The notes under the pieces were generated by a model, which saw only the letters and a program-made list of their open reading frames with translations, was not told where the DNA came from and made no database searches. A stretch of DNA of 52,700 nt from Nonomuraea sp. PA05 (GTDB lineage Bacteria > Actinomycetota > Actinomycetes > Streptosporangiales > Streptosporangiaceae), in the NCBI RefSeq assembly GCF_008086045.1, contig NZ_VSEY01000067.1:1-52700 (forward strand). Reading direction: 5' to 3'. Both the position numbers and the translations under genes were made by a program. Below, in pieces: positions 6,928 to 15,756 of the stretch; position 1 is the stretch's first letter; each line of letters begins with the position of its first letter.

Positions 6928-9591
6928 TCAGTCCTTCGACTCGGTGACGCGGTCAGGGCGGTTCATGGCGTCCCGCAGGGCCGCGCGGGTGGTGATGCCC
7001 AGTTTGGGGAAGATCCGATACAGGTGAGAGCTGACGGTACGCGGCGACAGCCGTAGCCGTGCCCCGATCTCCTTGTTGGTGAGACCGCTGGCGGCGAGGT
7101 CGGCGATGCGCCGTTCCTGCCAGGTCAGCGACGCGTACGGGGCGGAGGCCGGCGGTGCCGCGCCGATGATCCGCAGTTCGGCGCCGGCCCGCCCGGCCCA
7201 TGCGGCGGCGCCGAGCCGTTCGAAGGTCCCGGCGGCGTGGGTGAGCAGCGACCGGGCGGTGGCGCGTTCGCGCGTGTGGCGCAGGCGGATCCCATGGGCC
7301 AGCTGGATCCGTGCCGTTTCGAACGGGAACCGCGCGGCCGCCGGGTGGGAGGTGGCGCGCGTGAACATCTCGGTGGCCTCCCGCTCGGAGCCCGCGGTCA
7401 TCGCGAGCGCCCCGTAGCAGGTCAGGGCGAGGCGCGGGGAGAGGCCGGTGAAGCCCGCGTCGCGGGCGGCGAGGGCGTGGCGGCGGGCCTGTTCGGTGCG
7501 GCCGGTGCGCAGGGCCGCCTCGATGAGGTCGAGGAGGGTCCGTGACGCCTGGCCGCAGTAGGGCCGGAACGTGCCGGGCGTCGTGATGCCGGCCGCGTGG
7601 CGGTACGCGGCCTCGTAGTCGCCCTCGCTCAACGCGGCCGTCACGGCGATGGAATCGGCGAGGCCGGTGACGAAGCCGACGCCGCGCGGCCTGGCCCAGG
7701 CGTCGGCTTCGGCTCGTAGTTCGAGGGCCCGGGCGGTCTGGCCACGTAGTGCCGCGAGCTGCGCCAGATGGGCACGCGTCTGGTGGGCGAGCAGATGCAG
7801 GCCGTGCTCGACCTCCAGGGCCAGAGCCCGTTCTCCAGTCCGAACGGCGGCGTCCCAGTCACCGGACCCCATCTGATCCAGCATGATCATTGTCAGCATG
7901 ATCAGGCCGCTGAACATGGTGCCGGTCGCCAGTTCGCGATCCACGACGCGTTCCAGATGAGGCCGGTACTGACTGACGACATCGAGGTGGTAGGCGGCGG
8001 TCGCCAGGCGGGTGACGTCCCAGGGCTCGCGGTCGTGCAGGTTCGCCGCGGCCCGTTCCAGGGGCGCGGCCCAGCCACTCCCGTGCAGGACCACGTCGCT
8101 CCAGGTGTTGCTGTAGATCTGGGTCTGCTCGGTGACGAGATCGCCGAGGGACGCGAGCGTTCGATGGGCCTCCTTCCACATGGCGGGGTCGGCGGCGTAC
8201 TGGTTGACGGCGAGCAGGAGGACTTGCAGGCGGGCGAGGGTCTCGGTGGACCCGTCCGGCAGGCCCTCGATCATCGCCAGCGCCTGCCTGTGGGCGGAGC
8301 GAACGTCACCGTCCTCGAAGAACGCCTGGTGGATGGCGTTGACGGTGGCGTCCGGCCTGGAGGTGAGATGGACCGGGGGAAGCTCACTGCCGGGCCGGGC
8401 CGCGTATCCGGACAGGAAGGTCGCGTAGCCGCGCCGCCTGGCCTGTTCCACGGTGTCCTCGCTCAGCTCGGCGGCACGGGTCAGCCAGCCGACGGCGGTG
8501 ACGGCGCCGCCGTGACGGATCGCCGAGTCGGCCGCGGCCTCCAGCACCCGGGCGGCCTCCTCGTCGGGCGCGTCACAGGCCGCAGCCAGATGCATCGCAC
8601 GCCGTTCCAGGTCGTCCCGGTGGAGGTCCGCGAGGGCGCGATGCGCCGCCCGGCGCTGCTCGGGAGTCGCCATCTGCACGACGCTCGACCGGACCAGCGG
8701 ATGCCGGAAGGTGACGTCCCCGGTGATCGGTTCGGTGTCCAGCAGCCCGCACGCCACCGCCTCGCCGACGTTCCGCATCCGGTGGCGCGGCTTCGCTCTG
8801 CCGTCGCCCGGCCGGGTCCCGACACCGTCGAGCGCCCCCAGCAACAGTTCCGCACGGGCCGGGTCGCTGAGCGCGGCGATGCGGGAGCCGTACAGCTGGT
8901 GCAGCCTGCGTGGCAGTCCCGCGTCGCCGGCCTGCGACGGTAGTTCCAGCAGCGCGAGCGGGTTGCCGAGAGCCTGGTCCAGCACCCATTGGCGCACCCG
9001 CTCCCCCAGGGAGGGGTGGTGCTGGTCGAGCAGGCGAACCGCGTCCTCGTCGGTGAGCGGGCCGACCGTCAGCTCGGGCAGCACCGCCAGGTCGAACCGG
9101 GAGACGACCTCGTCCCGGAGGGCGACCAGCAGCTTCAGCGGGACGCCCCTGATCCGGCGCCCGACGAAGCCCAGGACGTCGGCGCTGCCTTCGTCGAGCC
9201 AATGGCCGTCGTCGAGGATCACCAGGAGGGGACGTCGCGTGGCGATGTCCGACAGCAGTTCGAGCACCGCGATGCCGAGCGTCATCAACGAGGGGGGAGC
9301 ATCGGCTCCCGGCCCGGTGACCGCGTCGAGGACCGTGCGGATGTCGTCGTTCAGCGGGAGTAATTGGTAGAGCAGCTGGTGCAGCCCGGAGTAGGGCAGT
9401 CCGGACTCGACCTCGACCCCGGTGATCCGGATCACGAGGTGGCCGTCCCGGACCGCCAGCTCCGCCGCCTCCTCCAGCAGAGCGCTCTTGCCCACTCCAG
9501 CCTCGCCCCGCACGACGAGCACCCGGCTGGCGGTGGACTGCACCATTGCGGAGATCTCCGCCCGCTCACGATCCCGACCGATGATCACCAT
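6928..9591 (-). CDS. Large LuxR-family ATP-binding regulator (LAL type)
   Basis: An 887-residue transcription activator of the LAL (MalT-like) class. The N-terminal AAA/NACHT-type ATPase has Walker A GEAGVGKS at residues 29-36 and a Walker B-like LLVILDDGHWLDE. A long alpha-helical, TPR-like middle follows. The C-terminus has a LuxR helix-turn-helix (LTWQERRIADLAASGLTNKE, then RTVSSHLYRIFPKLGI). ATG at 9591 is preceded by GGGGAG. It is convergent with the rhamnosidase (32-base gap) and divergent from the flavoprotein at 9896, which it may control. Its ligand and targets cannot be read from sequence. Confidence 0.92.
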   Translation of the reverse strand: MVIIGRDRERAEISAMVQSTASRVLVVRGEAGVGKSALLEEAAELAVRDGHLVIRITGVEVESGLPYSGLHQLLYQLLPLNDDIRTVLDAVTGPGADAPPSLMTLGIAVLELLSDIATRRPLLVILDDGHWLDEGSADVLGFVGRRIRGVPLKLLVALRDEVVSRFDLAVLPELTVGPLTDEDAVRLLDQHHPSLGERVRQWVLDQALGNPLALLELPSQAGDAGLPRRLHQLYGSRIAALSDPARAELLLGALDGVGTRPGDGRAKPRHRMRNVGEAVACGLLDTEPITGDVTFRHPLVRSSVVQMATPEQRRAAHRALADLHRDDLERRAMHLAAACDAPDEEAARVLEAAADSAIRHGGAVTAVGWLTRAAELSEDTVEQARRRGYATFLSGYAARPGSELPPVHLTSRPDATVNAIHQAFFEDGDVRSAHRQALAMIEGLPDGSTETLARLQVLLLAVNQYAADPAMWKEAHRTLASLGDLVTEQTQIYSNTWSDVVLHGSGWAAPLERAAANLHDREPWDVTRLATAAYHLDVVSQYRPHLERVVDRELATGTMFSGLIMLTMIMLDQMGSGDWDAAVRTGERALALEVEHGLHLLAHQTRAHLAQLAALRGQTARALELRAEADAWARPRGVGFVTGLADSIAVTAALSEGDYEAAYRHAAGITTPGTFRPYCGQASRTLLDLIEAALRTGRTEQARRHALAARDAGFTGLSPRLALTCYGALAMTAGSEREATEMFTRATSHPAAARFPFETARIQLAHGIRLRHTRERATARSLLTHAAGTFERLGAAAWAGRAGAELRIIGAAPPASAPYASLTWQERRIADLAASGLTNKEIGARLRLSPRTVSSHLYRIFPKLGITTRAALRDAMNRPDRVTESKD

Positions 9592-9895
9592 CGCTGACTC
9601 CCCGTTCTCCTCCTCGACCCTGCCCGGTGATCAGTTTTGCCCGGCGCGAGGCCTCGGAGCGCCAGGGAGTGTCCCTGGGCTGCTCCCTGGGGTGCACGGG
9701 CCTGCGCCGGGCTCGGCTTGGTCCGTCACCGGACGGCCGGTCGTTCCGGCTGCCGGCCGACTCACCGTCAGATGACGGATGTGCGGGAGCGGGCGCACAG
9801 CCGAAGGTGGGAGCGTCCGACCGCTCCCGGCCGTCCAGGTGACCCGCAGGGCTCCACTTGGCCGATCACCTGTACCGCCCCCTCTTGGAGATCTT
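9592..9895. other. Divergent intergenic region without a convincing gene
   Basis: These 304 bases separate the divergent LAL regulator and flavoprotein genes and should hold both promoters. I see short GC-rich inverted repeats but no clear -35/-10 pair and no open frame with a ribosome binding site. The frame of the flavoprotein is open through 9779, but its GTG at 9896 is better supported. Confidence 0.5.
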
Positions 9896-11329
9896 GTGCG
9901 CATTTTCGACGTCGTCGTCATCGGCGCCGGACCGGCCGGCGAGGACGTCGCCGCCCGGACGGCCGCCGCCGGGCTGAACACCGTCATCGTGGCAGCCGGA
10001 CCGGCCGGCGAAGAATGCTCCTCCTGGGCGGGTGAGCCCGGCAAGGCGCTGCTACGGCCGGTCCTGCTGCACGCCGAGGCACGCGGCACGCCCGGCATCG
10101 ACCCGGGCGCGCTGGACGTCGAAGCCGTCCTGCGGCATCGCGACCGGATGTCCGGCGGCCGGCCCGACCGGCCTCAGGCGCGATCGCTGGAGCGGGCGGG
10201 CATCACTGTGGTCCGCGGGCACGGACGGCTGTCCGGGCCCCGGATCGTGGAGGTGACCAGCGCGGACGGCGCGATCCTCCGGCTGGCGGCCCGGCACGCC
10301 GTGGCCGTGTGCACAGGCACCCGCGCCGCCCTCCCCCCGCTGCCGGGCCTGGCCGCCCTGCGGCCCTGGACCAGCCGCGAAGCCACCAGCGCCACCCGGG
10401 TCCCGCCGCGTCTGGCCATCGTCGGCGGGGGCGCCGTCGCCGTCGAGATGGCCACCGCCTGGCAGGCCCTCGGCTCGCAGGTCACCCTCGTCATCCGGGG
10501 GCCCGAGCTGCTTCCCCGGGTGGAACGTTTCGCCGCCGGCCTGGTCGCCGACGCGCTCCGGGCCTCGGGCGCCGAGCTGCGGTTCGGCACGACCGTCGTC
10601 GCCGCGGCCCGCGCCACCGACGTCCGGCTCACGTTGTCCGGCGGAGAGGTGCTCCATGCCGATGAGCTGCTGCTGGCGACCGGCCGCGTTCCCCGCACCG
10701 ACGACCTCGGCCTGGAGACCGTCGGCCTGCGCCCTGGCGGCTGGCTGCCGAGCGACGACACCTGCACCGTGCCCGGCGTCACCGGCGACTGGCTGTATGC
10801 CGTCGGTGACGTCAACCAGCGCGCCTTCCTCACCCACCAGGGCAGGTACCAGGCGAGGATCGCCGGCACGGTCATCGCCGACCGCGCCCGCAACCATCCC
10901 CTTGACCGCAGCCCGTGGAGCCGCCACACCGGAACGGCCGACCTGGTCGCCGCCCCCCAGGTACTCTTCGCCGACCCCCAGGTCGCCTTCGTCGGCCTCA
11001 CCGCCGCCGACGCCGCCCGTCTGGGCAGGGACGCCGACATCGTCGACTACGATCTCGGCCTCGTCGCCGGCGCCCACCAGCACAGCCCCGGCTATCGGGG
11101 CCGTGCCCGTATCCTCCTCGACCCTGCCCGTGGCACGCTCCTGGGCGCGACCTTCGCCGGCCGCGGCGTCGCCGAGCTTCTCCAGTCCGCGACGTTCGCC
11201 ATCACCGGCGAGATCCCGCTGGACCGCCTCTGGCACGCCGTCCCGGCCTTCCCGACGCTCAGCGAGGTCTGGCTCCGTCTCCTCGAGACCTACCGGGACA
11301 CCGCCGTACCGCTGCGCAGCGGGCGCTGA
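9896..11329 (+). CDS. FAD/NAD(P)-dependent pyridine nucleotide-disulfide oxidoreductase homologue lacking one redox cysteine
   Basis: A 477-residue cytosolic flavoprotein of the dihydrolipoamide dehydrogenase/mercuric reductase class. It has the FAD dinucleotide fold VVVIGAGPAGED (GAGPAG at residues 10-15), a second nucleotide fold LAIVGGGAVAVEMA, the LYAVGDVN motif and a C-terminal dimerisation domain ending in HAVPAFPTLSEVW. The usual redox motif CxxxxC is altered: Cys41 is kept (GEECSSWAGEPGK) but residue 46, where the second cysteine belongs, is Gly. It is therefore unlikely to work as a classical disulfide reductase; an NAD(P)H oxidase, quinone reductase or transhydrogenase-like role is possible. 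GTG 9896 follows TTGGAG. It sits between two LAL regulators and heads a short operon with two small open frames. Confidence 0.88.
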   Translation: MRIFDVVVIGAGPAGEDVAARTAAAGLNTVIVAAGPAGEECSSWAGEPGKALLRPVLLHAEARGTPGIDPGALDVEAVLRHRDRMSGGRPDRPQARSLERAGITVVRGHGRLSGPRIVEVTSADGAILRLAARHAVAVCTGTRAALPPLPGLAALRPWTSREATSATRVPPRLAIVGGGAVAVEMATAWQALGSQVTLVIRGPELLPRVERFAAGLVADALRASGAELRFGTTVVAAARATDVRLTLSGGEVLHADELLLATGRVPRTDDLGLETVGLRPGGWLPSDDTCTVPGVTGDWLYAVGDVNQRAFLTHQGRYQARIAGTVIADRARNHPLDRSPWSRHTGTADLVAAPQVLFADPQVAFVGLTAADAARLGRDADIVDYDLGLVAGAHQHSPGYRGRARILLDPARGTLLGATFAGRGVAELLQSATFAITGEIPLDRLWHAVPAFPTLSEVWLRLLETYRDTAVPLRSGR

Positions 11330-11360
11330 GACCGCAGCGGAGAAGAGAGAGTGGTTCTTC

Positions 11361-11534
11361 CTGCCATGGACCTTCTTCGCCTACCTGGCCGGAGGCTTCG
11401 AGCTGCGTCTTCGAGCGGACGCCTGGCCCATCCGGGTCGCCACCCGCTGCCAGGGCGCCGCCCGCCACCGCCACCGTGCCGACGTCTTCCGCACCCCGGA
11501 CGGCCTGCACACCGACCCTCTCATCCGCGCCTAG
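11361..11534 (+). CDS. Possible 57-residue protein with non-canonical CTG start, or gene remnant
   Basis: A frame ending at TAG 11532-11534 reads like real protein (PWTFFAYLAGGFELRLRADA, then WPIRVATRCQG) but has no ATG, GTG or TTG. The best candidate start is CTG 11361, behind the purine run GAGAAGAGAGAG. Its stop is followed at once by the CTGGAG ribosome binding site of the next small gene, which suits an operon of tightly packed small genes. It could also be the tail of a broken gene. No family recognised. Confidence 0.35.
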   Translation: MPWTFFAYLAGGFELRLRADAWPIRVATRCQGAARHRHRADVFRTPDGLHTDPLIRA

Positions 11535-11545
11535 CTGGAGCCCCC

Positions 11546-11818
11546 ATGAAAGTGATCTTCGACTCCGTCCACGACCTGGCCGACGCGCTCCGCCGCGTCG
11601 CCGCGGCCCACGCTTCCGACTCCGGCCCGGACCTCGGTTCCGACTGGCCCGTTTGGTACGCCCACCAGATGGCCGCCCTCAACGAGTTCAGCCGTTTCAC
11701 TCAGCTCGCCGAGCCGGTTCGCCTGGAGGACACGATCGCCGCCTACGCCGCATCCGCTCCTTCCGGCTCCGGCAGCGGCCACGGATTCGTCCCCCGCCAC
11801 GCGTCTCCGGACTCGTGA
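11546..11818 (+). CDS. Small hypothetical protein, 90 residues
   Basis: ATG 11546 follows CTGGAG and gives a 90-residue soluble protein starting MKVIFDSVHDLADALRRV. The middle contains WPVWYAHQMAALNEF and the tail is Ser/Gly/His-rich. There is no signal peptide, membrane segment or metal motif. It is probably co-transcribed with the flavoprotein at 9896 and meets the LAL regulator at 11836 tail to tail with a 17-base gap. I do not recognise the family. Codon usage with strong third-position GC supports a real gene. Confidence 0.6.
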   Translation: MKVIFDSVHDLADALRRVAAAHASDSGPDLGSDWPVWYAHQMAALNEFSRFTQLAEPVRLEDTIAAYAASAPSGSGSGHGFVPRHASPDS

Positions 11819-11835
11819 CCCCGCGAGCCCCGGAT

Positions 11836-14601
11836 CTAGCGGTCCGGCAGATCGCCGTTCCGGTCAAGGACGGTGGCGAGCTGGCGGCGGGAGGTGATGC
11901 CGAGTTTCCCGTAGACCTTCCGCAGATGCCACTCGACGGTGCGAGCGCTGAGGAACAGCTGGGCGCCGATCTCCGGATTCGTCAGGCCGCCGGACGCCAG
12001 GCGCACGATCAACGTCTCCTGGGCCGTGAGGGTGCTCTCGCTGTCCGCCGCGCTGTGCCGGACCCGTTCGCCGGTCGCCAGCAGTTCGCGGCGGGCGCGT
12101 TCGGCGAACGCCCTCATCCCCAGATCGGTGAACATCTCGTGAGCGGTCTTCAAGTGGTGCCTGGCCTCCACCCGGCGGTTGTCCCGGCGAAGCCACTCGC
12201 CGTAGAGCAGATGTGCCCGGCCCAGCTCGGGCCGCAGGGAGGTCCGGCCGAGCCGATCGACGGCCTCCAGATAGTGCCGCTCGGCGACGTCTCCGACGCT
12301 GAGCAGCGCGCGCGAACGGGCTTCGAGGCCGAGGCCCACATCCGTGCCGCCCGCCGTCGTCGACTCAGCCAGCCGGGCGAGGGCCGCTTCCGCGGCCCCG
12401 GCGTCCCCCGTACGGGTGGCGGCTTCGACCAGTTCGGGCAGCGCCCACAGGGCGATGAACAAGTCGGAGGAGCTCTCGCTCGACTCGACGGCGGCGGCCA
12501 GTGCCTTGTGGTAGTGGCCGAGCCCGTTGTAGAGGACCGCCGCCACCCAGTTCGCGTACGTGACGCTCGCGCCCTGACCGGTCACCTGCGTCTCGGCGAT
12601 CATCGAGCGGAGGAGAGGGACGGCCTTCTCCTCATCGCCGCGCAGGCAGGCCAGCATCGCCGGGCCGAAGGCGGCCGCGGGCGCGCCTGTCACTTCGCAG
12701 ATCGTCTCGGCCTCGGCGAACATGGCCGTGGACGCCGCGAACTCGCCTGACCAGGTGGTCACGCATCCCAGCGTGATCAGCACGATCGGCAGCAGGTCGA
12801 ACGCGCCCATCGTCCTCAGCACCTTGAGCTCCCGATCGAGCAGGAAGCGCCAGTTGGCGAAGTCCCAGCTGCCGATGGCGGCGGCGTGCGCGAACCAGCC
12901 CCAGCGCAGCACCTCGTCCGGGGTGAGGGAGGCCTCGACGATCGCGCTGACCGCTCTGCGCAGCACCGGCGCGGCGACGACCGGCCCCTCGACGATCACC
13001 TGCGCCAGCGCGTCGAGGACGAGTTCCGCCTCGTCCGGGTGCGCGGACACCGGCAGGCGGCGGGCGGCCCGGGACACGTCCGCCAGGCTTCCGCCGATCG
13101 CGAGGTCACCCGCGAACATGGCCGCCATCCACGCTTTCAGGTAGGTCTCGCGAGCCAGGTCGAGATCGAGCGGTTCGAGCTGCCTGGCCGCCTTCAACAG
13201 CAGCGGCGGAGCGTCGTTGCCCAGTCCGGAGGTGAAGGCGACGTTTCCCCGCAGCAGGTCCGCGCGGGCGCTCTGCAGCTCTGTCAGCGGTTCCGCCCGC
13301 ACGATCGCGAGCAGTTGGAGTACGCGGTCGTAGGAGCCGGCCTGGAGGTTGGCGTGAGCGGCGGCGAGCAGGCGGTCGCTCCGGCGCGCCGGGTCGACGG
13401 TCAGGGCGGCGGCCTGCTCCAGGAAGGCCGCCGCCGCATTGGGCCCGCCACGAGCTTGAGCCCTGCTCGCGGAGCGTTCAAGGTCGGCCGCGGCGTCCTC
13501 GTCCGGCCCGTCCGTCGACTGCGCTCGGTGCCATGCCCGGCGATCCGGATCGGTGATCGGGTCGGTCGACTCGGCCAGCGCCCGATGCACGGCACGCCGC
13601 TGTTCGGCCGTCGCCGACCGGTAGGCGGCCCTGCGGAGCAGCGGATGCCGGAAGCTGATCCGGTGCCCGAAATCGGCGAGCCCCGACTCCGTCGCGGGCC
13701 GGGCCACCACATGCGAGATCCCCAGGCGGCCCGCGGCCCGCCAGATCAGCTTCGCGTCGCCCGAGGGTTCGGCCGACGCCAGGCAGATCAGCAGCCTGGT
13801 GTCGCCGGGCAGAGCGTCCAGCTGCTGGGCGAAGCTCTTCTCGATCCGTCCCGACAGCGGAGCCGTCCCGGGAAAGCCGAACCCGACGGCCAGTTCCTCG
13901 CGGGACATCGTCCGCGGCAGCTCCAGCAAGGCCAGCGGATTGCCCCGCGTCTCGGCCACGATCTGATCCCGCACCCGCATGTCGAGCGGCCCGGTCAGCG
14001 CGGTGGCCAGCAGTTCGTGCGCGTGCTGATCGGCCAGCCCGGCAAGGCGCAGCTCCGGGACGCCGGCCACCTCGTCGGTCGGGGTTCGCGCCCCGAACAC
14101 CATGCCGACCGGGTCGGCCCCGAGCCTTCGCGCGACGAAGCCGAGTGCCTGCGCCGACGCCCGGTCCAGCCAGTGCAGATCGTCTGCCACGCAGAGCAGC
14201 GGGCGTTCCCTGGAGACATCCGCCAGCAGGCTGAGGACGGCCATCCCCACCATGAACCGTGCCGGAGGCGGGCCCTCCGCCAGCCCGAACGCGGTCCGCA
14301 AGGCCAGCTGCTGCGGCTTGGGCAGCACCGCCACCCGCTCCAGCATGGGGCTGCACAGCTGGTGCAGCCCGGCGAAGGCCAGCTCCATCTCCGACTGCAT
14401 GCCCGACACCCGCAGCACCCTGAACCCGTGCGCCCTGGCGGCCATGTCGTCCAGCAGCGCGGTCTTGCCGAGCCCCGCGTCCCCGCTCAGGACGAGGGCT
14501 CGTCCCGTGCCCTCGCGAACCGCCCTGAGGAACCCGATGAGCGCTTCCCGCTCACTGATCCGGTTGACCAACTCGGCGGGCGCACCCTCGCGGCTCGGCA
14601 T
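11836..14601 (-). CDS. Second large LuxR-family ATP-binding regulator (LAL type)
   Basis: A 921-residue LAL-class activator with the same layout as the gene at 6928-9591. Walker A is GDAGLGKT at residues 40-47, and a Walker B-like LLCVADDLHWLDR follows the AAA core. The middle is a long helical TPR-like region. The C-terminal LuxR domain reads LTAQETLIVRLASGGLTNPE, then RTVEWHLRKVYGKLGI. ATG 14601 lies ten bases after AAAGGA; the GTG codons at 14610 and 14604 are closer than normal to that site. Target genes are unknown; the flavoprotein operon between the two LAL genes is a candidate. Confidence 0.9.
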   Translation of the reverse strand: MPSREGAPAELVNRISEREALIGFLRAVREGTGRALVLSGDAGLGKTALLDDMAARAHGFRVLRVSGMQSEMELAFAGLHQLCSPMLERVAVLPKPQQLALRTAFGLAEGPPPARFMVGMAVLSLLADVSRERPLLCVADDLHWLDRASAQALGFVARRLGADPVGMVFGARTPTDEVAGVPELRLAGLADQHAHELLATALTGPLDMRVRDQIVAETRGNPLALLELPRTMSREELAVGFGFPGTAPLSGRIEKSFAQQLDALPGDTRLLICLASAEPSGDAKLIWRAAGRLGISHVVARPATESGLADFGHRISFRHPLLRRAAYRSATAEQRRAVHRALAESTDPITDPDRRAWHRAQSTDGPDEDAAADLERSASRAQARGGPNAAAAFLEQAAALTVDPARRSDRLLAAAHANLQAGSYDRVLQLLAIVRAEPLTELQSARADLLRGNVAFTSGLGNDAPPLLLKAARQLEPLDLDLARETYLKAWMAAMFAGDLAIGGSLADVSRAARRLPVSAHPDEAELVLDALAQVIVEGPVVAAPVLRRAVSAIVEASLTPDEVLRWGWFAHAAAIGSWDFANWRFLLDRELKVLRTMGAFDLLPIVLITLGCVTTWSGEFAASTAMFAEAETICEVTGAPAAAFGPAMLACLRGDEEKAVPLLRSMIAETQVTGQGASVTYANWVAAVLYNGLGHYHKALAAAVESSESSSDLFIALWALPELVEAATRTGDAGAAEAALARLAESTTAGGTDVGLGLEARSRALLSVGDVAERHYLEAVDRLGRTSLRPELGRAHLLYGEWLRRDNRRVEARHHLKTAHEMFTDLGMRAFAERARRELLATGERVRHSAADSESTLTAQETLIVRLASGGLTNPEIGAQLFLSARTVEWHLRKVYGKLGITSRRQLATVLDRNGDLPDR

Positions 14602-14697
14602 CACCAGCACATCCTTTCACCAGCGCGGATAATGCCATGTGCACAAAGGCCTCGGCAATTTCTCACTGGTGCGGGGACCCGGGAACGCCTCGCAGGT

Positions 14698-15366
14698 TCA
14701 GGCCGGCCGTACGATCTCGTCGATGAGGGCGGCCAGCCGGCGCGGCTGGGACAGGAACGGCGAATGACCGCCGGGGAGCCGGCGGGTCTCGGCCGCCTGG
14801 GCCGCCATCTGCTCCTGCAGCGCGGGAGGGATGGCCTTGTCCTGCTCCGTGATGATGTAGGTGGACGGGATGCTCCGCCAGGCGGCTGCGTCGACCTGCT
14901 CCGCGAACGATCGGACGGTCTGGTTGACCAGCTCGCTCACCGCCTGCTCGGCCTCTTCGTCGGGCAGGTCGCCGTAGAGCGAGACACGCGGCTCGTCGGC
15001 GCGCGGGAACAGGCCGCTGGTGTCCTCGGGGCCGGGGAGGCCATGGATGGTGTACATCGACTGCCCCTTGTCCGGCATGTAGGCGGCGAGGTAGATCAGC
15101 CGATCGACGTTGCTCGCTCCGGCGGCGGCCTCGGTGATCGGGATGCCCGCGTAGGAGTGCCCGAGAAGCACGACCGGTCCTGCGATGGATGCCAGTTCCG
15201 CGGCCAGCACGGCGGCGTCGTCATGCATGCCCGCGGTGGGATGTTCTCCGGCGCTCGGCAGCGCCGGCGTGCGCGTGTCATGGCCGAGAGCGTGCAACTC
15301 GGCCTCGAGCCGGGCCCAGCTGCCCGGCTGGTGCCAGGCGCCGTGCACAAGCATCACGGTGGTCAT
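14698..15366 (-). CDS. Alpha/beta-fold hydrolase (esterase-like)
   Basis: A 222-residue cytosolic alpha/beta hydrolase starting MTTVMLVHGAWHQPGSW. It has the HGxW oxyanion region, the nucleophile elbow GHSYAG, and a late HSPFLSQP segment carrying the catalytic His. This arrangement fits the salicylate-esterase/pyrethroid-hydrolase-like group, but the substrate is unknown. ATG 15366 is preceded by GGAG nine bases upstream. The frame stays open to 15576 without better starts. A 21-base dyad lies about 115 bases upstream (15481-15501). The gene stands alone between the LAL and TetR genes. Confidence 0.85.
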   Translation of the reverse strand: MTTVMLVHGAWHQPGSWARLEAELHALGHDTRTPALPSAGEHPTAGMHDDAAVLAAELASIAGPVVLLGHSYAGIPITEAAAGASNVDRLIYLAAYMPDKGQSMYTIHGLPGPEDTSGLFPRADEPRVSLYGDLPDEEAEQAVSELVNQTVRSFAEQVDAAAWRSIPSTYIITEQDKAIPPALQEQMAAQAAETRRLPGGHSPFLSQPRRLAALIDEIVRPA

Positions 15367-15756
15367 GAAGGGTGCTCCAAGCTTCTCGTGTGATGGATCG
15401 GACTCGTGGTCGGTGCGGCGCGGGCTCGGCGGGGACGTGCCGGACGACGCATGACCACAACGGTAGGAGGGGGGTGTTCGGACCTGGAATGGTTCAGGGT
15501 CCGAGGTAGTTGCGTGATCGTCCATAGGCGGAGGTCCGCTGAACAGCGCCCTCCATTTCACCCGCCCGGCCGGCACGGCACTTCAGTCACATGACGGCGA
15601 GAAGTGACGGTGCCGTCAGCGACGGCAGGCCGTCAAGTGACCGATGTTGCGGATGCCCTCACGTCCGAGAGTGAGAGCGGCACCTCTCGAACGTGTGGAA
15701 GGAGAAAGCCTCATGGCCGGCACCAAGCGGCGCGCCCGCGAACGCCTCTACTCGCA
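15367..15756. other. Intergenic region upstream of the hydrolase, with a doubtful small frame
   Basis: About 390 bases between the hydrolase start and the TetR stop, both on the minus strand. Besides the dyad at 15481-15501 it holds a plus-strand ATG at 15713 behind AAGGAGA. That ATG would give a 55-residue basic peptide running to 15880, mostly antisense to the TetR gene. The ribosome binding site is good, but the antisense overlap and low-complexity composition make it doubtful. Confidence 0.3.
15481..15501. promoter_or_regulatory. 21-base dyad, possible MerR-type operator
   Basis: GACCTGGAA-TGG-TTCAGGGTC has 9-base arms with 7 matching pairs around a 3-base centre. Size and form resemble MerR-family operators, which sit in the promoter spacer. 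It lies upstream of the hydrolase gene. No MerR gene is in the window, so this is a guess from symmetry alone. Confidence 0.3.

Noticed and set aside
5056..7056. 666-codon plus-strand frame overlapping the rhamnosidase in another phase
   Set aside because: Arg/Pro/His-rich out-of-frame translation, runs into the convergent LAL gene, no ribosome binding site.
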